DNA of 64,000 nt from JACCTH01 sp035281645 (GTDB taxonomy: Bacteria > Actinomycetota > Acidimicrobiia > Spongiisociales > ZC4RG35), in NCBI GenBank assembly GCA_035281645.1, contig DATEDN010000177.1, positions 1 through 64,000 of the forward strand. Direction: 5' to 3'. Shown one piece after another: positions 17,006 to 25,816 of the stretch; the stretch's first letter is position 1; each line of letters opens with the position of its first letter. The notes beneath the pieces are model-generated. The model had not been told where the DNA came from. It was given only the letters and a program-made list of their open reading frames with translations, and made no database searches. Made by a program: the position numbers and the translations under genes.

Positions 17006-18555
17006 ATCCGGCCGACTCCAAGAAGCGTTGGGCGATTCCGACGGTCATCGCCCTGGGTGGGCTTCTTGGGGCCGCCTCTTTCCTGGCCGCGCCGGACAAC
17101 GTCCTCACCCGATTGTTCATGCCAACCACGACCGCGGTGACGACTACCTCGACGGCTCCGGCACCCACCACGACCACTCGACCGGAGCCGACAACCACTC
17201 TGGCTCCCACCACGACGCTTCCGACCCGCCAGCCGGGAACGGTTCCAGGCTTCACGGCGGGACGGCCGTGGGGGTCGACGCCAGGCCTGACGATGTTCCG
17301 GGGAAATCCCACTCGAACCTTCTATGGGACAGGTCCGCTGCCCGCCAACCCTCGGGTGCTTTGGAGTTATCCGTCCGATGGAGTCATGTGTGGGTTCTCC
17401 TCGGTGGCTGGCGTCAGCTCACAGTGGTGCGGCAGCGGGTGGACCGGCCAGCCCGTTGTCTGGGAGCGAGGCGACGGGACCACCGAGGTCATCTTCGGCG
17501 CCTATGACAAGTCGGTCCACTTCCTCGACGCCTCCTCCGGCGCCGAACTTCGACCGTCGTTCGCGACCAATGACATCATCAAGGGATCGGTGACCCTCGA
17601 TCCCGACGGGTTCCCACTGCTCTACTTCGGCTCCCGCGATAACAAACTGCGAATCGTCGCCCTGGATCGCCCCGAGCCCACCGAGCTGTGGAGTCTCGAC
17701 GCCGATGCCGTCGCCGGCATCTGGAACGATGACTGGGACGGCAACCCGGTCATCGTCGATGACATGCTCTACGAGGGCGGGGAAAACGGATGGTTCTTCG
17801 CCATCAAACTCAACCGGACCAAGGGTGCCGACGGTCTTGTCACCGTCGCTCCCGATATCGTCTTCTCCACTCCGGGATGGACCGAGGAGTTGCTCTCCAG
17901 AGTGGGCCGCAATGTGTCCTTCGAGAGTTCGGTGATGATTCACGAGCAGGTGGCCTATTTGGCCAACTCGGGGGGAAGGGTGGTGGGATTCGATCTGTCC
18001 GAGATCGCCAACGGCAATGCCTCGGTGGCGTTCGACTATTGGGTGGGCGACGACACCGATGCCACTCTGGTTTCCGACTCAGACGGGTCGGTGTATGTGG
18101 CCGTGGAGGAAGAGCGGAAGAACGCTCGCAGCCGCGAGCTTGGTCAGCTGATCAAGCTCGATCCGAAATTGGCCGACCCCTTCGTTTGGGGCGTCGCCGT
18201 TTCCGGCGGTGAGCAGGTGGGGGGATTATGGGCGACGCCAGCCCTCGGAGCCGGCGTGCTTTACGAGGCCACCCAGCCAGGTGACTTGCTGGCCGTTGAC
18301 GCTGAGACCGGCGAAGTCACCTGGCGCGAGGAGATCGGCTGGCATGCCTGGTCCTCCCCGGTGGTGGTCGGAGACGAGTTGCTGGTGGCGACGTGCACTG
18401 GAGAGCTGCGAGCCTATTCCCTGGCAGATCCCCGACGGCCGGCTCCGATGTGGACCCTCAAGCTCTCGGAATCGTGTATCGAATCGACCCCGGCGGTGTG
18501 GGCTGGTCGCATCTATGTCGGTGTCCGCGACGGTAAGTTCTACGCCATCGGGTGA
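17002..18555 (+). CDS. PQQ-like beta-propeller repeat protein, membrane-anchored
   Basis: The roughly 517-residue protein has one N-terminal membrane segment (PTVIALGGLLGAASFLAA), a Thr/Pro linker and then a beta-propeller of BamB/PQQ-like repeats (RVLWSYPSDG, DASSGAELRPSF, LRIVALDRPEPTELWSL, LAVDAETGEVTWREEIGW, IYVGVRDGKFYAIG). The domain faces outside. No dehydrogenase active site is evident, so it is probably a scaffold or binding propeller. GTG 17002 overlaps the upstream stop as GTGA; a TTG at 16990 is an alternative. Confidence 0.8.
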   Translation: MNPADSKKRWAIPTVIALGGLLGAASFLAAPDNVLTRLFMPTTTAVTTTSTAPAPTTTTRPEPTTTLAPTTTLPTRQPGTVPGFTAGRPWGSTPGLTMFRGNPTRTFYGTGPLPANPRVLWSYPSDGVMCGFSSVAGVSSQWCGSGWTGQPVVWERGDGTTEVIFGAYDKSVHFLDASSGAELRPSFATNDIIKGSVTLDPDGFPLLYFGSRDNKLRIVALDRPEPTELWSLDADAVAGIWNDDWDGNPVIVDDMLYEGGENGWFFAIKLNRTKGADGLVTVAPDIVFSTPGWTEELLSRVGRNVSFESSVMIHEQVAYLANSGGRVVGFDLSEIANGNASVAFDYWVGDDTDATLVSDSDGSVYVAVEEERKNARSRELGQLIKLDPKLADPFVWGVAVSGGEQVGGLWATPALGAGVLYEATQPGDLLAVDAETGEVTWREEIGWHAWSSPVVVGDELLVATCTGELRAYSLADPRRPAPMWTLKLSESCIESTPAVWAGRIYVGVRDGKFYAIG

Positions 18556-18579
18556 TCGGCCCCAAGTCGTCATCAACAA

Positions 18580-19512
18580 TTAGGGACAGACTCCAGGAGC
18601 ATACGACTCGCCCTCGAGGCAGCTTCGCTCTTCGACTGGCAGCCAAACATTCATCGTTGAGAGGAAGCCTTCGAGCAGTGTGCGGGCACCACCGTAAGGA
18701 GCGACGCTCGGATGATCGTCTTGCCGCCAAACAGCTACGACGACGATCCTGTCGCTGTTGCCGCCGATCGGTTCGGGATTCGTAAAGATGGCTTGAACAC
18801 CTTCGAAGGCGTCGAAGGAGGCTTCGACTCCACCGAAGTTCACCAGCAGCCCGGCGGGACGGCAATCGCTCGGCCCGTAGCACAGTGGCAAGGCGCCTTC
18901 GATGGCCTGCTCGCAGAATGGATACGTTGTCTGGCCGCAGTACTGCCCTACCCACGTCTCGATGTCTGCCATGTCATTAATCGCAGTTTCGAGGGCGACC
19001 GCCCAGGCGCTCACCCTGATATCGGATCTCGGCGACACGAACGACTCCTGGGCGGTGCTCGTCCAGTCGTGGGCGTCTGCCTCCATCGTCCAGTGGCGGT
19101 TGGCGTCCAATTGATGCCAATCGGGCGGGTAGCCGATTCTGAAGCAGTAGCGGTCCGATTCGTAAGCACTCCAGCCTTCTACGCCAAAGGTCGTCGGTTG
19201 CGGGAGCGTCGAAGAGGGTTCGCAGGCCAAGGAGGTGGCGGCAACGAACCTCGAATTGGCGCGAAGAGCAACGACGAGTCCGCCAAGGATGGTCAGTATC
19301 ACTACGGCAGCAAGGGCGGGAGCCCAGCTCCGGCGTGGACGAGTAGAGCTGGGACGCTCGGTGGTTTTGGTGGCCAAGGTGTTTCTCCTAATGGTGGGAG
19401 CCGGGTGGTCCGGTGCCGTGACGGCTCGGACCAACGCCTCGAGGTCGGGCTCGGGATTGGCGCGACGAAGCAGGGTGAGAACGGCTTGCCGAGACCTTGC
19501 TTCATTTGCCAT
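18580..19512 (-). CDS. Membrane-anchored protein encoded with an ECF sigma factor
   Basis: The 310-residue protein has a cytoplasmic N-terminal part of about 60 residues, a single membrane helix (WAPALAAVVILTILGGLVVALRA) and an exterior domain with seven or more cysteines (for example RYCFRIGYPPDWH, QYCGQTTYPFCEQA, LCYGPSDCRP, CLEGESYAPGVCP). It overlaps the sigma-factor gene by 11 nt, the same arrangement as at 10.7 kb. The cytoplasmic part may bind the sigma factor, but no known anti-sigma motif is recognised. Confidence 0.7.
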   Translation of the reverse strand: MANEARSRQAVLTLLRRANPEPDLEALVRAVTAPDHPAPTIRRNTLATKTTERPSSTRPRRSWAPALAAVVILTILGGLVVALRANSRFVAATSLACEPSSTLPQPTTFGVEGWSAYESDRYCFRIGYPPDWHQLDANRHWTMEADAHDWTSTAQESFVSPRSDIRVSAWAVALETAINDMADIETWVGQYCGQTTYPFCEQAIEGALPLCYGPSDCRPAGLLVNFGGVEASFDAFEGVQAIFTNPEPIGGNSDRIVVVAVWRQDDHPSVAPYGGARTLLEGFLSTMNVWLPVEERSCLEGESYAPGVCP

Positions 19513-20068
19513 CGGGTGCCTCCCTGACTGGGAGCTCCAGGTACGGAACCCGGCTCACGTTCCTCAGAAATGACTTCACAAAGCGGTCCCTAGCGCGATG
19601 GAGCCTTTGGTCGGCGGCGGCCACCGAGATGCCCAGGGCATGAGCGATCTCAGCGCTGCTCAACTCCTCCCACTCGGCCAGCATCAGCACTTCCTGATCG
19701 GTGGCTGTCATGGCACGCAGAGTCGCCAGGACTTCCTGATCCTCGGCGTAACGGATTACCACTTCATCGGGTCCGTCCTGTGGAAGGGTGGCCATCCCAT
19801 TCACAAGTCCGGCCGCTTTGTTCCAGCGCCGAAGCGAACGCCAGCGATTGGCGATGACGCCGCGAGCGATCCCGAAGAGCCACGGCCTTGCCGTCGACCA
19901 ATCGATTTCACCCGCCCGCCGCGAAGCGATCGCGAACACCTCGGCGGCGGCGTCTTCGGCATCTCCTCGTCCAACCCGTCGAGCGCAATAGCCGAGAACC
20001 TCGGGGTGATAGCTGCTGAAAAGCTCACCGAGCTTCTGGTTGAGGCCTGGGTCGGACATCTCCACCAT
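19502..20068 (-). CDS. ECF-type RNA polymerase sigma factor
   Basis: The 188-residue sigma factor has region 2 (FSSYHPEVLGYCARRV, DAEDAAAEVFAIASRR, ARPWLFGIARGVIANRWRSLRR) and region 4 (AMTATDQEVLMLAEWEE, LSSAEIAHALGISVAAADQRLHRARDRF). It is the second sigma factor plus membrane protein pair in the window. ATG 20068 or an ATG three codons later are both possible. The 129-bp gap upstream, before the M20 gene, holds no gene I can see. Confidence 0.9.
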   Translation of the reverse strand: MVEMSDPGLNQKLGELFSSYHPEVLGYCARRVGRGDAEDAAAEVFAIASRRAGEIDWSTARPWLFGIARGVIANRWRSLRRWNKAAGLVNGMATLPQDGPDEVVIRYAEDQEVLATLRAMTATDQEVLMLAEWEELSSAEIAHALGISVAAADQRLHRARDRFVKSFLRNVSRVPYLELPVREAPDGK

Positions 20069-20197
20069 GGATTGTCCGCTCCAAGTTAAATCTGACAGCC
20101 AGTCGAGGTCGAACGGTCTGGTACGCCGTCACGGCGGATTCTTCGTTACTCCGGTCCCAGGCGCTTCCGGCGAGAGATCCGATAGTCGGGGAAACGG

Positions 20198-21340
20198 TCA
20201 GACCTGGATCTCGTCCCAGCGGCCTTCGAAGGCGACGTCAAAGACGGTCCAGGCCATCCCCACCGCTCCATCGATCAGGCCTTTCTCGCCGGCCGGGGTG
20301 ATGGTGTGGGCGGCGAACTCCGGTTGATGGTTCACCGCCGGAGTGCAGTCGATCGAGATCATCGGGTGAATGGTGGGAACGAGCTTGGACACGTTGCCCA
20401 TATCCGTGGAGCCCGAGACCGTCGGCGGCAGGTCCTTACCCCGCATCATCGGTCGGCCCAGTGATTCGGAGTTCGCCGCGAATAGTTCGACCAGGACCGG
20501 GTTGCTGATCATGTCCTCGTACGTGTGGCCGACATGTTCGATCTCGTGCGTGCAGCCGGTGGCGGTGGCCGCCGCTTCGAAACACGCCAAGACGCGGGGG
20601 AGGAGGACCTCTAATCGATCCTGTTGAGGGGCGCGGACGTACCAGGAGGACCGCGTGTAGTCAGGAATGATGTTGGGGGCATCTCCGCCATGGGTGACGA
20701 TCCCGTGGACCTTGTCGGTGGCTTCGAGCTGCTGGCGCAAGGTAGAGACGTTGACGTAGGCCTGGACGAAGGCGTCGAGGGCGTTGATCCCGAGGAAGGG
20801 ATAGGCCGAGGCGTGGGCGGTCTTGCCGCGGAAGATGACGTCGATGTGAGCCACCGATATCACCGGCGGGTCAACCACATCGTGAGTGGAGGGGTGGACC
20901 ATCATCGCGCAGGCGGCCCCCTCGAAGGCGCCAGCTTTGATCAGATCGACCTTGCCCCCATATTTCTCCTCGGCCGGAGTGCCTAGCACCGTGATGCGAA
21001 ACCCCAGCTTTTTGGCCGCGTCGAGCAGGCCGATCCCGGCTCCGAGCGCCGACGTGGCGATGATGTTGTGCCCGCAGGCGTGGCCCACTCCGGGCAGAGC
21101 GTCGTACTCGGCGCAGATGATGACCTCGGGCCCGGTATCTCCAGCCCTCGCTGCGAAGGCGGTTTCGAGTCCGTAGGCGGGGTACTCGACGTCGAAACCG
21201 TTTCCCTTGAGAAAGTCGGCCAGGCGGGCCGAACTCTCCCGCTCCTCGTAGGCAACCTCGGGGTTCTCGTACATCCAGCGGCTGATGTCGGCGAGTTCGC
21301 TGGCGTGGGCTTCGATGGTGGCTTTGATCTGGTCTTTCAT
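20198..21340 (-). CDS. M20 family metallo-amidohydrolase (AbgB / PM20D2-like)
   Basis: The 380-residue zinc amidohydrolase has AEYDALPGVGHACGHNIIA near residue 80 with metal-binding Asp and His, GTPAEEKYGGKVDLI with the catalytic and metal Glu pair, and MMVHPSTHD. The lid domain has FRGKTAHASAYPFLGINALDA, followed by GGDAPNIIPD. Relatives cleave acyl or dipeptide amide bonds. The ATG is set by a 4-nt overlap with the upstream exporter gene, suggesting the two act on a linked metabolite. Confidence 0.88.
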   Translation of the reverse strand: MKDQIKATIEAHASELADISRWMYENPEVAYEERESSARLADFLKGNGFDVEYPAYGLETAFAARAGDTGPEVIICAEYDALPGVGHACGHNIIATSALGAGIGLLDAAKKLGFRITVLGTPAEEKYGGKVDLIKAGAFEGAACAMMVHPSTHDVVDPPVISVAHIDVIFRGKTAHASAYPFLGINALDAFVQAYVNVSTLRQQLEATDKVHGIVTHGGDAPNIIPDYTRSSWYVRAPQQDRLEVLLPRVLACFEAAATATGCTHEIEHVGHTYEDMISNPVLVELFAANSESLGRPMMRGKDLPPTVSGSTDMGNVSKLVPTIHPMISIDCTPAVNHQPEFAAHTITPAGEKGLIDGAVGMAWTVFDVAFEGRWDEIQV

Positions 21341-22269
21341 CCCGATCCCACCATAACGGGCGCCGCTTTCCGGCGACCGGTCAGGATCAGACCGCCGAGG
21401 ATCAAAGCCACGCCACTTAGTTGAATGAGGGAGGGGCGCTCGTCGAGCAGCAGTTGTCCCATCAGAACCGAGCCAATCGGCTGCACCGTGAGGAGGACCG
21501 AGGTCACGGCGGCGGGAAGTCGTGGCAGGCCGATGCTGATCAGGAGCCAACCCCCCACCTGCACCCCGAGGGCGAGCAGCAAGAGCCATCCATGGGCGGG
21601 CCAGCTCGGCTTGACATCGATCTCCCCCAAGGGCAGTCCGGTTGCGAGCGAGGCGAGGGCAGCAACTCCGGTGGCATAGAGAAGAGGACCTCCCGGACGG
21701 CGGAGGTCGCGGTTGGCTTGCCGCTGCACCAGGATGAATCCGGCGTAGGCGAATCCAGTCCCCACTCCGAAGAGGACTCCCAGCCCGGGGTTGCGTCCGT
21801 AAGCCTCCTCGGCGCCGAAAATCCCCGAGATCAAGACCACCCCCGACATGACCAGGGCGACGGCAACCACAAGCGGTCGACCGACGGGTTCTCGGAGCAG
21901 GAGCCAGGCGAGAAAGGGAACGATCACCACCTGGGTGTTGCCGAGCACCGTCGCCAGGCCGGCTCCGACTTGAGCGATGGAGTGATGCCAAAGCACCAGG
22001 TCGGCGGCGAAGAAGATCCCCGCCACCGCCGCCAGATTGACCGTCTTCCGATCGAGGGGCCCGAAACGGCCCTTTTCCGAGTGGGCGATGATCGCCAGCA
22101 GCGGCAGGGCGTAAGCGCATCGGAAGAAGGCGGCGGTCGAAGGCTCGACGTTGGCGAGGCGGACGAGGATGGCCGAAGTGGCGATGACCAGGGCGCCGAG
22201 CACGGCGGCGAGCGCCGGTCGGTCGGCGAGTTTCTTCCCGGGGGCAGCTTCTATCTTGGCTCGGTGCAT
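21337..22269 (-). CDS. DMT superfamily (EamA) transporter
   Basis: The 310-residue protein has ten hydrophobic segments in two EamA repeats, beginning ALAAVLGALVIATSAILVRL and ending GVALILGGLILTGRRKAAP. Signature-like regions are AAFFRCAYALPLLAI and the inner repeat LPAAVTSVLLTVQPIGSVLMGQLLLDE. EamA proteins export amino acids or related small molecules; substrate unknown. The gene overlaps the M20 hydrolase by 4 nt downstream and overlaps the divergent lipoprotein start by 6 nt. Confidence 0.88.
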   Translation of the reverse strand: MHRAKIEAAPGKKLADRPALAAVLGALVIATSAILVRLANVEPSTAAFFRCAYALPLLAIIAHSEKGRFGPLDRKTVNLAAVAGIFFAADLVLWHHSIAQVGAGLATVLGNTQVVIVPFLAWLLLREPVGRPLVVAVALVMSGVVLISGIFGAEEAYGRNPGLGVLFGVGTGFAYAGFILVQRQANRDLRRPGGPLLYATGVAALASLATGLPLGEIDVKPSWPAHGWLLLLALGVQVGGWLLISIGLPRLPAAVTSVLLTVQPIGSVLMGQLLLDERPSLIQLSGVALILGGLILTGRRKAAPVMVGSG

Positions 22270-22779
22270 CGTGTCGGCTCGATATTGGTCGCAGTTGCTA
22301 TGGCCGCCTGCGCACCCAGAGCTGAGGTCACCACGACGATTCCCTCGAGTACGACGCCTGCAAGCAGCTCGACCACCTCGACACTGGAGCCGTTGGTGGA
22401 GTGCCCGCCGATCCCGTACATGGTCAGCGAGCTGCCCACCCGCGTGACCGGAGAAGCAGCCGACCTCGGCTCGATCGAACTCGACGAGTTCACCGCCATC
22501 GGGGGTACCCGCTCGGTCTTCTGGGTCAACGCCGAAGGCGAGCTGGCGATCGCGCTCATCAGAGGGGCTCTTCCCCCGATCGATTGGCCCGGAGAGCGCG
22601 GGGAGGTGGATGTGGCCGGAACGGGGGGAGTGGTAGGCCCCCACGATGACGGCAAGTGGGTGGCCGCCTGGTTCGACAATGACGGCAGCGATCGCTGCGA
22701 CCGCTACATGATGGTCTTCTACCCGCCGGTCGAACCCTTCGAAGTCGAGTCCACCCTGCGAGCAATCACCCGACCTTGA
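22264..22779 (+). CDS. Putative lipoprotein, function unknown
   Basis: The 171-residue product starts at GTG with a short lipoprotein signal (lipobox VAMAAC, Cys16) and a Thr/Ser linker to about residue 42. The remaining roughly 130 residues have paired cysteines (VECPPIPY, SDRCDRY) and a beta-rich look. I do not recognise the domain. The first codons overlap the divergent exporter start. Confidence 0.65.
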   Translation: MHRVGSILVAVAMAACAPRAEVTTTIPSSTTPASSSTTSTLEPLVECPPIPYMVSELPTRVTGEAADLGSIELDEFTAIGGTRSVFWVNAEGELAIALIRGALPPIDWPGERGEVDVAGTGGVVGPHDDGKWVAAWFDNDGSDRCDRYMMVFYPPVEPFEVESTLRAITRP

Positions 22780-22805
22780 ACCGAACGTCCCCGCGTCTGT
22801 GGGCT

Positions 22806-22830
22806 GATAGGGCTGTACAGCAGCCCTATC
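22806..22830. terminator. Hairpin between convergent genes
   Basis: A perfect 10-bp stem (GATAGGGCTG / CAGCCCTATC) with a 5-nt loop lies between the converging lipoprotein and SPFH genes, the place for a bidirectional terminator. There is no poly-U tract. An ACCCTGGGTCGC sequence follows 1 nt later, and a related hairpin plus ACCCTGGGT arrangement precedes clpB. Confidence 0.65.
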
Positions 22831-22845
22831 CACCCTGGGTCGCGG

Positions 22846-23760
22846 CTAGGACTTGTCTTTGAAGAGCTCGCTTATGGCGGCGATGCTCCCCATGGCGGCG
22901 GTCGAGTCGAGGGGGAGGAAGATCTTCGTCGCCTGACCGTTGGCCACTGCCGCCAGCGCCTCGAGGTATTTGATTGAGATCAGATCGGGGGTGGGGTTGC
23001 CGGTGTGAATGGCTGAGTAGACCCTTTCGATGGCACGGCCTTCTCCTTCCGCAACCGTCTCTTTCTGGTATCGATCGGCGTCGGCCACGCGCTTGATCGC
23101 CTCGGCCTGTCCCTCGGCCTCGATGATCGCCGATGCCTTGACCCCCTCGGCCTTCAAGACTCGAGCCGTCTTCTCGCCCTCCGCCTCGGTAACCACCGCC
23201 CGTCGGTCGCGTTCGGCCTTCATCTGGCGGTGCATCGCCTCGGTGACATCCGCCGGTGGCTCGATGCGCTGGATCTCGACTCGCACCACCCTGGTTCCCC
23301 ATTTGTCGGTGGCGTCGTCGAGGATTTGTCGCAGCTTGGAGTTGATCAGATCGCGGCTGGTGAGAGCAGTGTCGAGATCGAGATCGCCCACCACATTCCT
23401 CAGGTTGGTTTGGGCGAGCTTGGTCACCGCCAGCGAAAAGTTGGCAACGTTGTACTTCAGCTTCACCGGATCGGTGGCTTCGTAGTAAATCACTGCGTCG
23501 ACTGTGACCACCACGTTGTCCTTGGTGATCACTTCCTGCGGCGGCACGTCTACCACCTGTTCGCGCATGTCGACCTTGGTGAGCCTTTTGACGAAAGGCA
23601 TCACCCAACGGAGTCCGGAGTCGACTGTCTTCTCGTACCTGCCGAGGAATTCGACCAGGCCCTTCTCGAACGGCCGAACGACCCGAAAGCCGGTGGCGGC
23701 AATCAGGATCAATGCCGCCGCCACGACGACAAACAGAACTACCAGCGCATTGTTTTCCAC
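22846..23760 (-). CDS. SPFH / Band 7 (stomatin-like) membrane protein
   Basis: The 304-residue protein has one N-terminal membrane helix (LVVLFVVVAAALILIAATGF), then the SPFH domain (RPFEKGLVEFLGRYEKTVDSGLRW, REQVVDVPPQEVITKDNV, TKLAQTNLRNVVGDLDLD) and a long charged helix rich in Ala/Glu/Lys (MKAERDRRAVVTEAEGEK). Stomatins form membrane-scaffold rings and commonly pair with NfeD proteins, as here with the gene at 23785-24558. Confidence 0.92.
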   Translation of the reverse strand: MENNALVVLFVVVAAALILIAATGFRVVRPFEKGLVEFLGRYEKTVDSGLRWVMPFVKRLTKVDMREQVVDVPPQEVITKDNVVVTVDAVIYYEATDPVKLKYNVANFSLAVTKLAQTNLRNVVGDLDLDTALTSRDLINSKLRQILDDATDKWGTRVVRVEIQRIEPPADVTEAMHRQMKAERDRRAVVTEAEGEKTARVLKAEGVKASAIIEAEGQAEAIKRVADADRYQKETVAEGEGRAIERVYSAIHTGNPTPDLISIKYLEALAAVANGQATKIFLPLDSTAAMGSIAAISELFKDKS

Positions 23761-23784
23761 TGTCTCTACTTTCTCTTGCTCGGT

Positions 23785-24558
23785 TCAGGTCTCAAGAGGC
23801 GTGACCACCAAACGGGACCCGCTCACTTCCAGTACGACAACTTGGGTTCCGGCAGGGATGGGCTGATCCGAAGTCGCTCGCCATTCCTCTCCTCCAATTC
23901 GCACGATGCCCGTGCCGGCGAGCGGTTCGATGGCGTCGAGGACCACGCCTCGAGTATTGGTCCAGCGATTGGCCCCCACCGAGGGCGTGGACTGCTGATC
24001 CTGACGGGCGATGAAACGCCGCAGATAGACGAAGGCCACCAGAGATACTCCGAAGAAGACCAGCCACTGCGGAAGTACTGCCACCCCGGTCCAGGCCAGC
24101 ACAGCAGCCGCCGCGGAGCCGACTGCAAAGGGCAGCAGGAAGAAGCCCGCAGTAAAGATCTCACCGATAGCCATGGCGACCGCCAAACCGGTCCAAAGCC
24201 ATCTCCAAATCTCGTTGTCCACTGACGCTCCTCCTCTCGACAAGCCGACCGCACCTACGAGGGCCACCACCCCGAGTCCGTAGAGCATGAGCTCACGCCG
24301 GCTGGATCTGCGCTCGGCCGTGCTCGTCTGGATCTGGCGGGAACTTCGGCCCTGGGTCTCCGCCGCCCAGGCCTCGGCGAAACCTCTCAGATCCTTGCCC
24401 ACCACCGAGTCGAGTGGCTTGCCAGCAGCGGCGGCCTCGCGCAAGTGGTGGTCCAACTGGCTGACCATTTCCGAGATCGCCCCCGGAGAAAGCCCTGCTT
24501 CTCGCCAGTAGCGCTCGCAACTCGTGACGATCCGGGCGGTCCCGGCTTGATCAACCAT
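23785..24558 (-). CDS. NfeD-like protein with an N-terminal HAAS/DUF1700-like helical domain
   Basis: The 257-residue protein has two parts. Residues about 1-80 (CERYWREAGLSPGAISEMVS, HLREAAAAGKPLDSVVG, FAEAWAAE) resemble the small helical domain (HAAS/DUF1700-like) often encoded beside PadR regulators. After a charged linker come hydrophobic segments (LMLYGLGVVALVGAVGLS, GLAVAMAIGEIFTAGFFLLP) and a C-terminal OB-fold NfeD domain (NTRGVVLDAIEPLAGTGIVRI, GTQVVVLEVSGSRLVV). The start overlaps the PadR gene by 8 nt. The fusion links a PadR-associated module to NfeD/stomatin membrane organisation. Confidence 0.8.
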   Translation of the reverse strand: MVDQAGTARIVTSCERYWREAGLSPGAISEMVSQLDHHLREAAAAGKPLDSVVGKDLRGFAEAWAAETQGRSSRQIQTSTAERRSSRRELMLYGLGVVALVGAVGLSRGGASVDNEIWRWLWTGLAVAMAIGEIFTAGFFLLPFAVGSAAAAVLAWTGVAVLPQWLVFFGVSLVAFVYLRRFIARQDQQSTPSVGANRWTNTRGVVLDAIEPLAGTGIVRIGGEEWRATSDQPIPAGTQVVVLEVSGSRLVVTPLET

Positions 24559-24913
24559 TGTCAACTCCCTTGATGACACCGTTCACACCGGCAGCAAGAG
24601 CCTCCCAATCGGCAATCCAGGCTGAGAGCGTGCGGGCTCCGTTGGGGGCAAGCCGGTAGTACTTGCGGGCGGGTCCGCCTGCCGACTCGACCAGATAGCC
24701 CTCGACCAGTCCCTGGCGCTGGAGCCGGGAAAGCAGGGGGTAGATGCTCCCTTCCGAGGCGAGTCGCAATCCGCGGCTTTCGAGCTTCCGCGCCATCTCA
24801 TATCCGTAGGTTGCCTGCTCGGCGATGACCGCCAAGAGACACATGTCGAGCACGCCCTTCAGCAACTGGCTCCCGTGCTCATGGCCTATCTTGCTAGGTA
24901 CCATGCCTGGCAT
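24551..24913 (-). CDS. PadR family transcriptional regulator
   Basis: The 120-residue winged-helix protein has the PadR fold: LLKGVLDMCLLAVIAEQATYGYEMARKL, the recognition segment SEGSIYPLLSRLQRQGLVEGYLVE and the wing ARKYYRLAPNGARTL. PadR proteins usually repress membrane or stress genes. It heads a PadR, HAAS-NfeD, SPFH operon. A 13-nt palindrome overlaps the start codon, a likely autoregulation site. Confidence 0.92.
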   Translation of the reverse strand: MPGMVPSKIGHEHGSQLLKGVLDMCLLAVIAEQATYGYEMARKLESRGLRLASEGSIYPLLSRLQRQGLVEGYLVESAGGPARKYYRLAPNGARTLSAWIADWEALAAGVNGVIKGVDNG

Positions 24914-24914
24914 G
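24902..24914. promoter_or_regulatory. Palindrome at the padR start, candidate autoregulatory operator
   Basis: CATGCCTGGCATG is a 13-nt dyad (CATGCC, one base, GGCATG) overlapping the PadR start. CTAG sequences flank it on both sides at similar distances. Many PadR repressors bind ATG-containing dyads in their own promoters; the match here is by position and symmetry only. Confidence 0.45.
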
Positions 24915-24991
24915 CTAGTAGGCTAAGTCATCTAGGGCAAGGGCGGCGCGGAGCCTCAGGAAGAGGGAAGAGTTCGGTCAGTGGACGCTTG

Positions 24992-25372
24992 CTAGGGGCG
25001 GGCACGGAGGCCGTCGCGAATCTCACGGAGGAGCACGATCTCTTCGGACGGTTCGACTTCCGCCGGAGGCCGGCGCATGCGGTTGTAGGCCTTGACCACC
25101 AAGAACATCACGAATCCCACCAGGAGGAAGTTGATGATGGCGCCGACAAAGGCGCCCACCGACCCGGCGGGAAGCCCAGTGACTGGATCCGGATCACCAA
25201 ACAGGCCCATCGTCTCGAGGCTCGACACGTTGAAAAGCAAGCCCAGGATGGGATTGACGATCCGATTGATGAAGGAGTTGACCAACCCGCTGAAGGCAAC
25301 GCCCATGACAAATGCCACGGCCAGATCGATGAGATTGCCCTTGGCGATGAACTCTTTGAACTCCTTGATCAC
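24992..25372 (-). CDS. mscL: Large-conductance mechanosensitive channel
   Basis: The 126-residue protein is the stretch-activated channel that releases solutes on hypo-osmotic shock. It has the N-terminal amphipathic helix (IKEFKEFIAKGN), TM1 LIDLAVAFVMGVAFSGLVNS, a short loop, TM2 VGAFVGAIINFLLVGFVMFL and a C-terminal helix (EEIVLLREIRDGL). GTG 25372 is supported by AGGAGG 7 nt upstream and by alignment of the N-terminus with the family. Confidence 0.95.
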   Translation of the reverse strand: MIKEFKEFIAKGNLIDLAVAFVMGVAFSGLVNSFINRIVNPILGLLFNVSSLETMGLFGDPDPVTGLPAGSVGAFVGAIINFLLVGFVMFLVVKAYNRMRRPPAEVEPSEEIVLLREIRDGLRARP

Positions 25373-25447
25373 AGAGAACCCTCCTGGTCGCGGACCGAAA
25401 AAACCATAGAAGCTCCCACTGACCGGCGCCCCGTTTACCCTGCATTC

Positions 25448-25816
25448 GTGGCTCCCCGTCCCGCCCTCTCGACGATCGATCAGCAACTCGTTGGTGCGCG
25501 GGCGGTGATCGAGGTGACGCTGACCGCTTCGCATAACCAGTATCGAGGTCGGGTCGAAGGCGATGGCGGGCCCAGTCATCGGCATCGGCTGGTAGGAGAA
25601 GCAACGTTGCGGGCGATTCGCAATCTCTCGCCAGATCTCGGCTTCGACCTTTCTGCGGTGGCGACCTCGGACCTCGGCAACCTCAAGATCGCCCTCGCCC
25701 AAGTCCATCGGAACGGCCAGGAACTGGTCGGAAGCGCCATTGTTCGGGGCGGCGACCCGGCGGTGGCGACCGCCAAAGCCGTGCTCGACGCCGTCAACCG
25801 TTTGCTCGACCGCTAA
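25448..25816 (+). CDS. Conserved hypothetical small alpha/beta protein
   Basis: The 122-residue product starts at GTG. It has alternating strand and helix patterns: ARAVIEVTLTASHNQYRGRVEG, RLVGEATLRAIRNL, LKIALAQVHRNGQELVGSAIVRG and TAKAVLDAVNRLL. I recall similar small actinobacterial proteins, but none with a known function. No membrane segment is seen. It ends with a 4-nt convergent overlap with the ligase gene. Confidence 0.6.
   Translation: MAPRPALSTIDQQLVGARAVIEVTLTASHNQYRGRVEGDGGPSHRHRLVGEATLRAIRNLSPDLGFDLSAVATSDLGNLKIALAQVHRNGQELVGSAIVRGGDPAVATAKAVLDAVNRLLDR

Noticed and set aside
21341..22120. N-terminal extension of the M20 amidohydrolase
   Set aside because: The added residues are Arg/Pro/Gly rich, antisense-like and overlap the exporter gene; the 4-nt ATGA overlap fixes the start.
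21421..22263. Plus-strand open frame antisense to the DMT exporter
   Set aside because: Its translation is charged and low-complexity. Only the last part (from 22264) has a signal peptide and looks coding.
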